From positions 868,001 to 932,000 of the forward strand of contig NZ_OMOJ01000001.1 of NCBI RefSeq assembly GCF_900302505.1: a stretch of DNA of 64,000 nt, written 5' to 3'. Below are positions 63,283-64,000 of the stretch, one piece after another. The position numbers were made by a program, and so were the translations under genes. The notes beneath the pieces are model-generated. The model had not been told where the DNA came from, ran no database searches, and saw nothing but the letters and a program-made list of their open reading frames with translations. Origin of the DNA: Pseudoprimorskyibacter insulae. Lineage in GTDB: Bacteria; Pseudomonadota; Alphaproteobacteria; Rhodobacterales; Rhodobacteraceae. The number at the start of each line of letters is the position of its first letter. The stretch's first letter is position 1.

Positions 63283-64000
63283 TCAGGCACCGGGATCTTT
63301 CAACGCCTCATGCGCGCGGCCTTTGATCAACCAGGCCGCGCCAAAAGCCCAAAGCGCGATCCATTCCCAGAACAGTGTGAAATACCGGCCCCAGCCGGTC
63401 ATGTCGAAGGTCGGAATGCTCATCAGGCGGCGGATCGCAAACTCGATCACCAACACCACAACGGCCAGCCAAATCACGCTTCCCAGCCCGATATACAGCC
63501 CGTTGCGAATGCGTTTCGTCGGCTCCTGCCCCATGACGCCCATGGATTTGGGCGAATTGATCCGGGTGAAAACGCGCAGCACCACATAGCCCAGAATGCC
63601 GAACATCGTGACAGCGGCCAGATTGTGCAGGTAATCGCGCGGATCGAAGGACGCGCCGTCATAGCTACGGGTGCGCATCCATAGGTCAAAGGCGGGCGTG
63701 CCTGTGACACTATGTTCATCCCAGATCAGCATGTCATGGCCTGAAGGGTTGTCCAGAAACACCCGCGCCAGATCCTGCGAATCGTAGATGCAGCCCGATC
63801 CCGCCGTCGGAAAGATCGCGATTCCCAATGCGCAGATCCCGGCCAGAAACAGCAGCCTGAAATCGGTGGCGGTGAACGCTTCATACTGCGGGGCGCCGCG
63901 CAGGTCGGCCCGATAGACAAAGCACATCGAAATGCCGATGAAGAACAAACACCCGGCGAAGACATCGCTGGCCACCGGCACGAAATAGCTATGGCTGATC
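63283..64000 (-). CDS. Membrane protein, N-terminal part beyond the window
   Basis: The frame is open through the right edge (reading ISHSYFVPVASDVFAG at the edge), so only the C-terminal 239 residues or so are visible. I count about five hydrophobic helices, for example CLFFIGISMCFVYRA, FLAGICALGIAIFP and AALWAFGAAWLI-type stretches. I do not recognise the family. The stop lies 3 bases from the rlmB stop. Confidence 0.75.
   Translation of the reverse strand, partial: ISHSYFVPVASDVFAGCLFFIGISMCFVYRADLRGAPQYEAFTATDFRLLFLAGICALGIAIFPTAGSGCIYDSQDLARVFLDNPSGHDMLIWDEHSVTGTPAFDLWMRTRSYDGASFDPRDYLHNLAAVTMFGILGYVVLRVFTRINSPKSMGVMGQEPTKRIRNGLYIGLGSVIWLAVVVLVIEFAIRRLMSIPTFDMTGWGRYFTLFWEWIALWAFGAAWLIKGRAHEALKDPGA

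Overview
The window looks like a chromosomal segment of an alphaproteobacterium of the family Rhodobacteraceae (Roseobacter/Rhodobacter group). Evidence is the high GC coding style, the DUF1127 gene followed by an array of CCUCCUCCC-loop hairpins, a PccR-type regulator next to pccB, several TRAP and DMT transporters, and an HisN-type histidinol phosphatase. I see no prophage, CRISPR array or rRNA operon. One tRNA (Tyr) is present. Both ends cut through genes: valS at the left and an unidentified membrane protein at the right.

Layout. 1-2.8 kb: valS (partial), then on the same strand a DUF1127 gene (ccaF1-like) with an array of 14 hairpins, each showing CUCCUCCC in its loop, arranged as seven two-hairpin units. 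This is the most unusual object in the window. 3-17.5 kb: mrp, a lytic transglycosylase, ftsY, two membrane proteins, an orphan CoxL-like molybdoenzyme subunit, alkB, a fused NuoE-NuoF subunit, a dienelactone hydrolase, a quinone oxidoreductase and an XRE regulator. 17.5-31.2 kb: hisN, 8-oxoguanine and guanine deaminases facing each other, mgtE, a folate cyclo-ligase, a YmdB phosphodiesterase, an SLC13 permease, yebC and a divergent LysR/LysE export pair. 31.2-33.5 kb: small genes and a secreted nuclease.

33.5-45.5 kb is a propionyl-CoA island: pccR, an MFS exporter, pccB, five small genes, pccA, a DUF4174 gene and methylmalonyl-CoA mutase. Together these convert propionyl-CoA to succinyl-CoA. 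TTTGCAAA-type sites lie in front of both pccR and pccB. 45.9-51.4 kb holds a TRAP transporter, a shikimate/quinate dehydrogenase paralogue, a divergent TetR regulator and an esterase, probably one catabolic unit. 51.5-56.7 kb holds hisA, hisH and hisB interrupted by a DUF2147 gene, a PP-loop ATPase and a soluble chemoreceptor. 56.7-62.2 kb holds recJ, glpX, a GAPDH and glycerate 2-kinase, which fits central carbon flow at the glycerate and triose level. The window ends with tRNA-Tyr, rlmB and the partial membrane protein.

Four intergenic regions between convergent genes carry a shared family of palindromes and GC-rich hairpins, partly as inverted pairs, that look like bidirectional terminators or REP-like elements.
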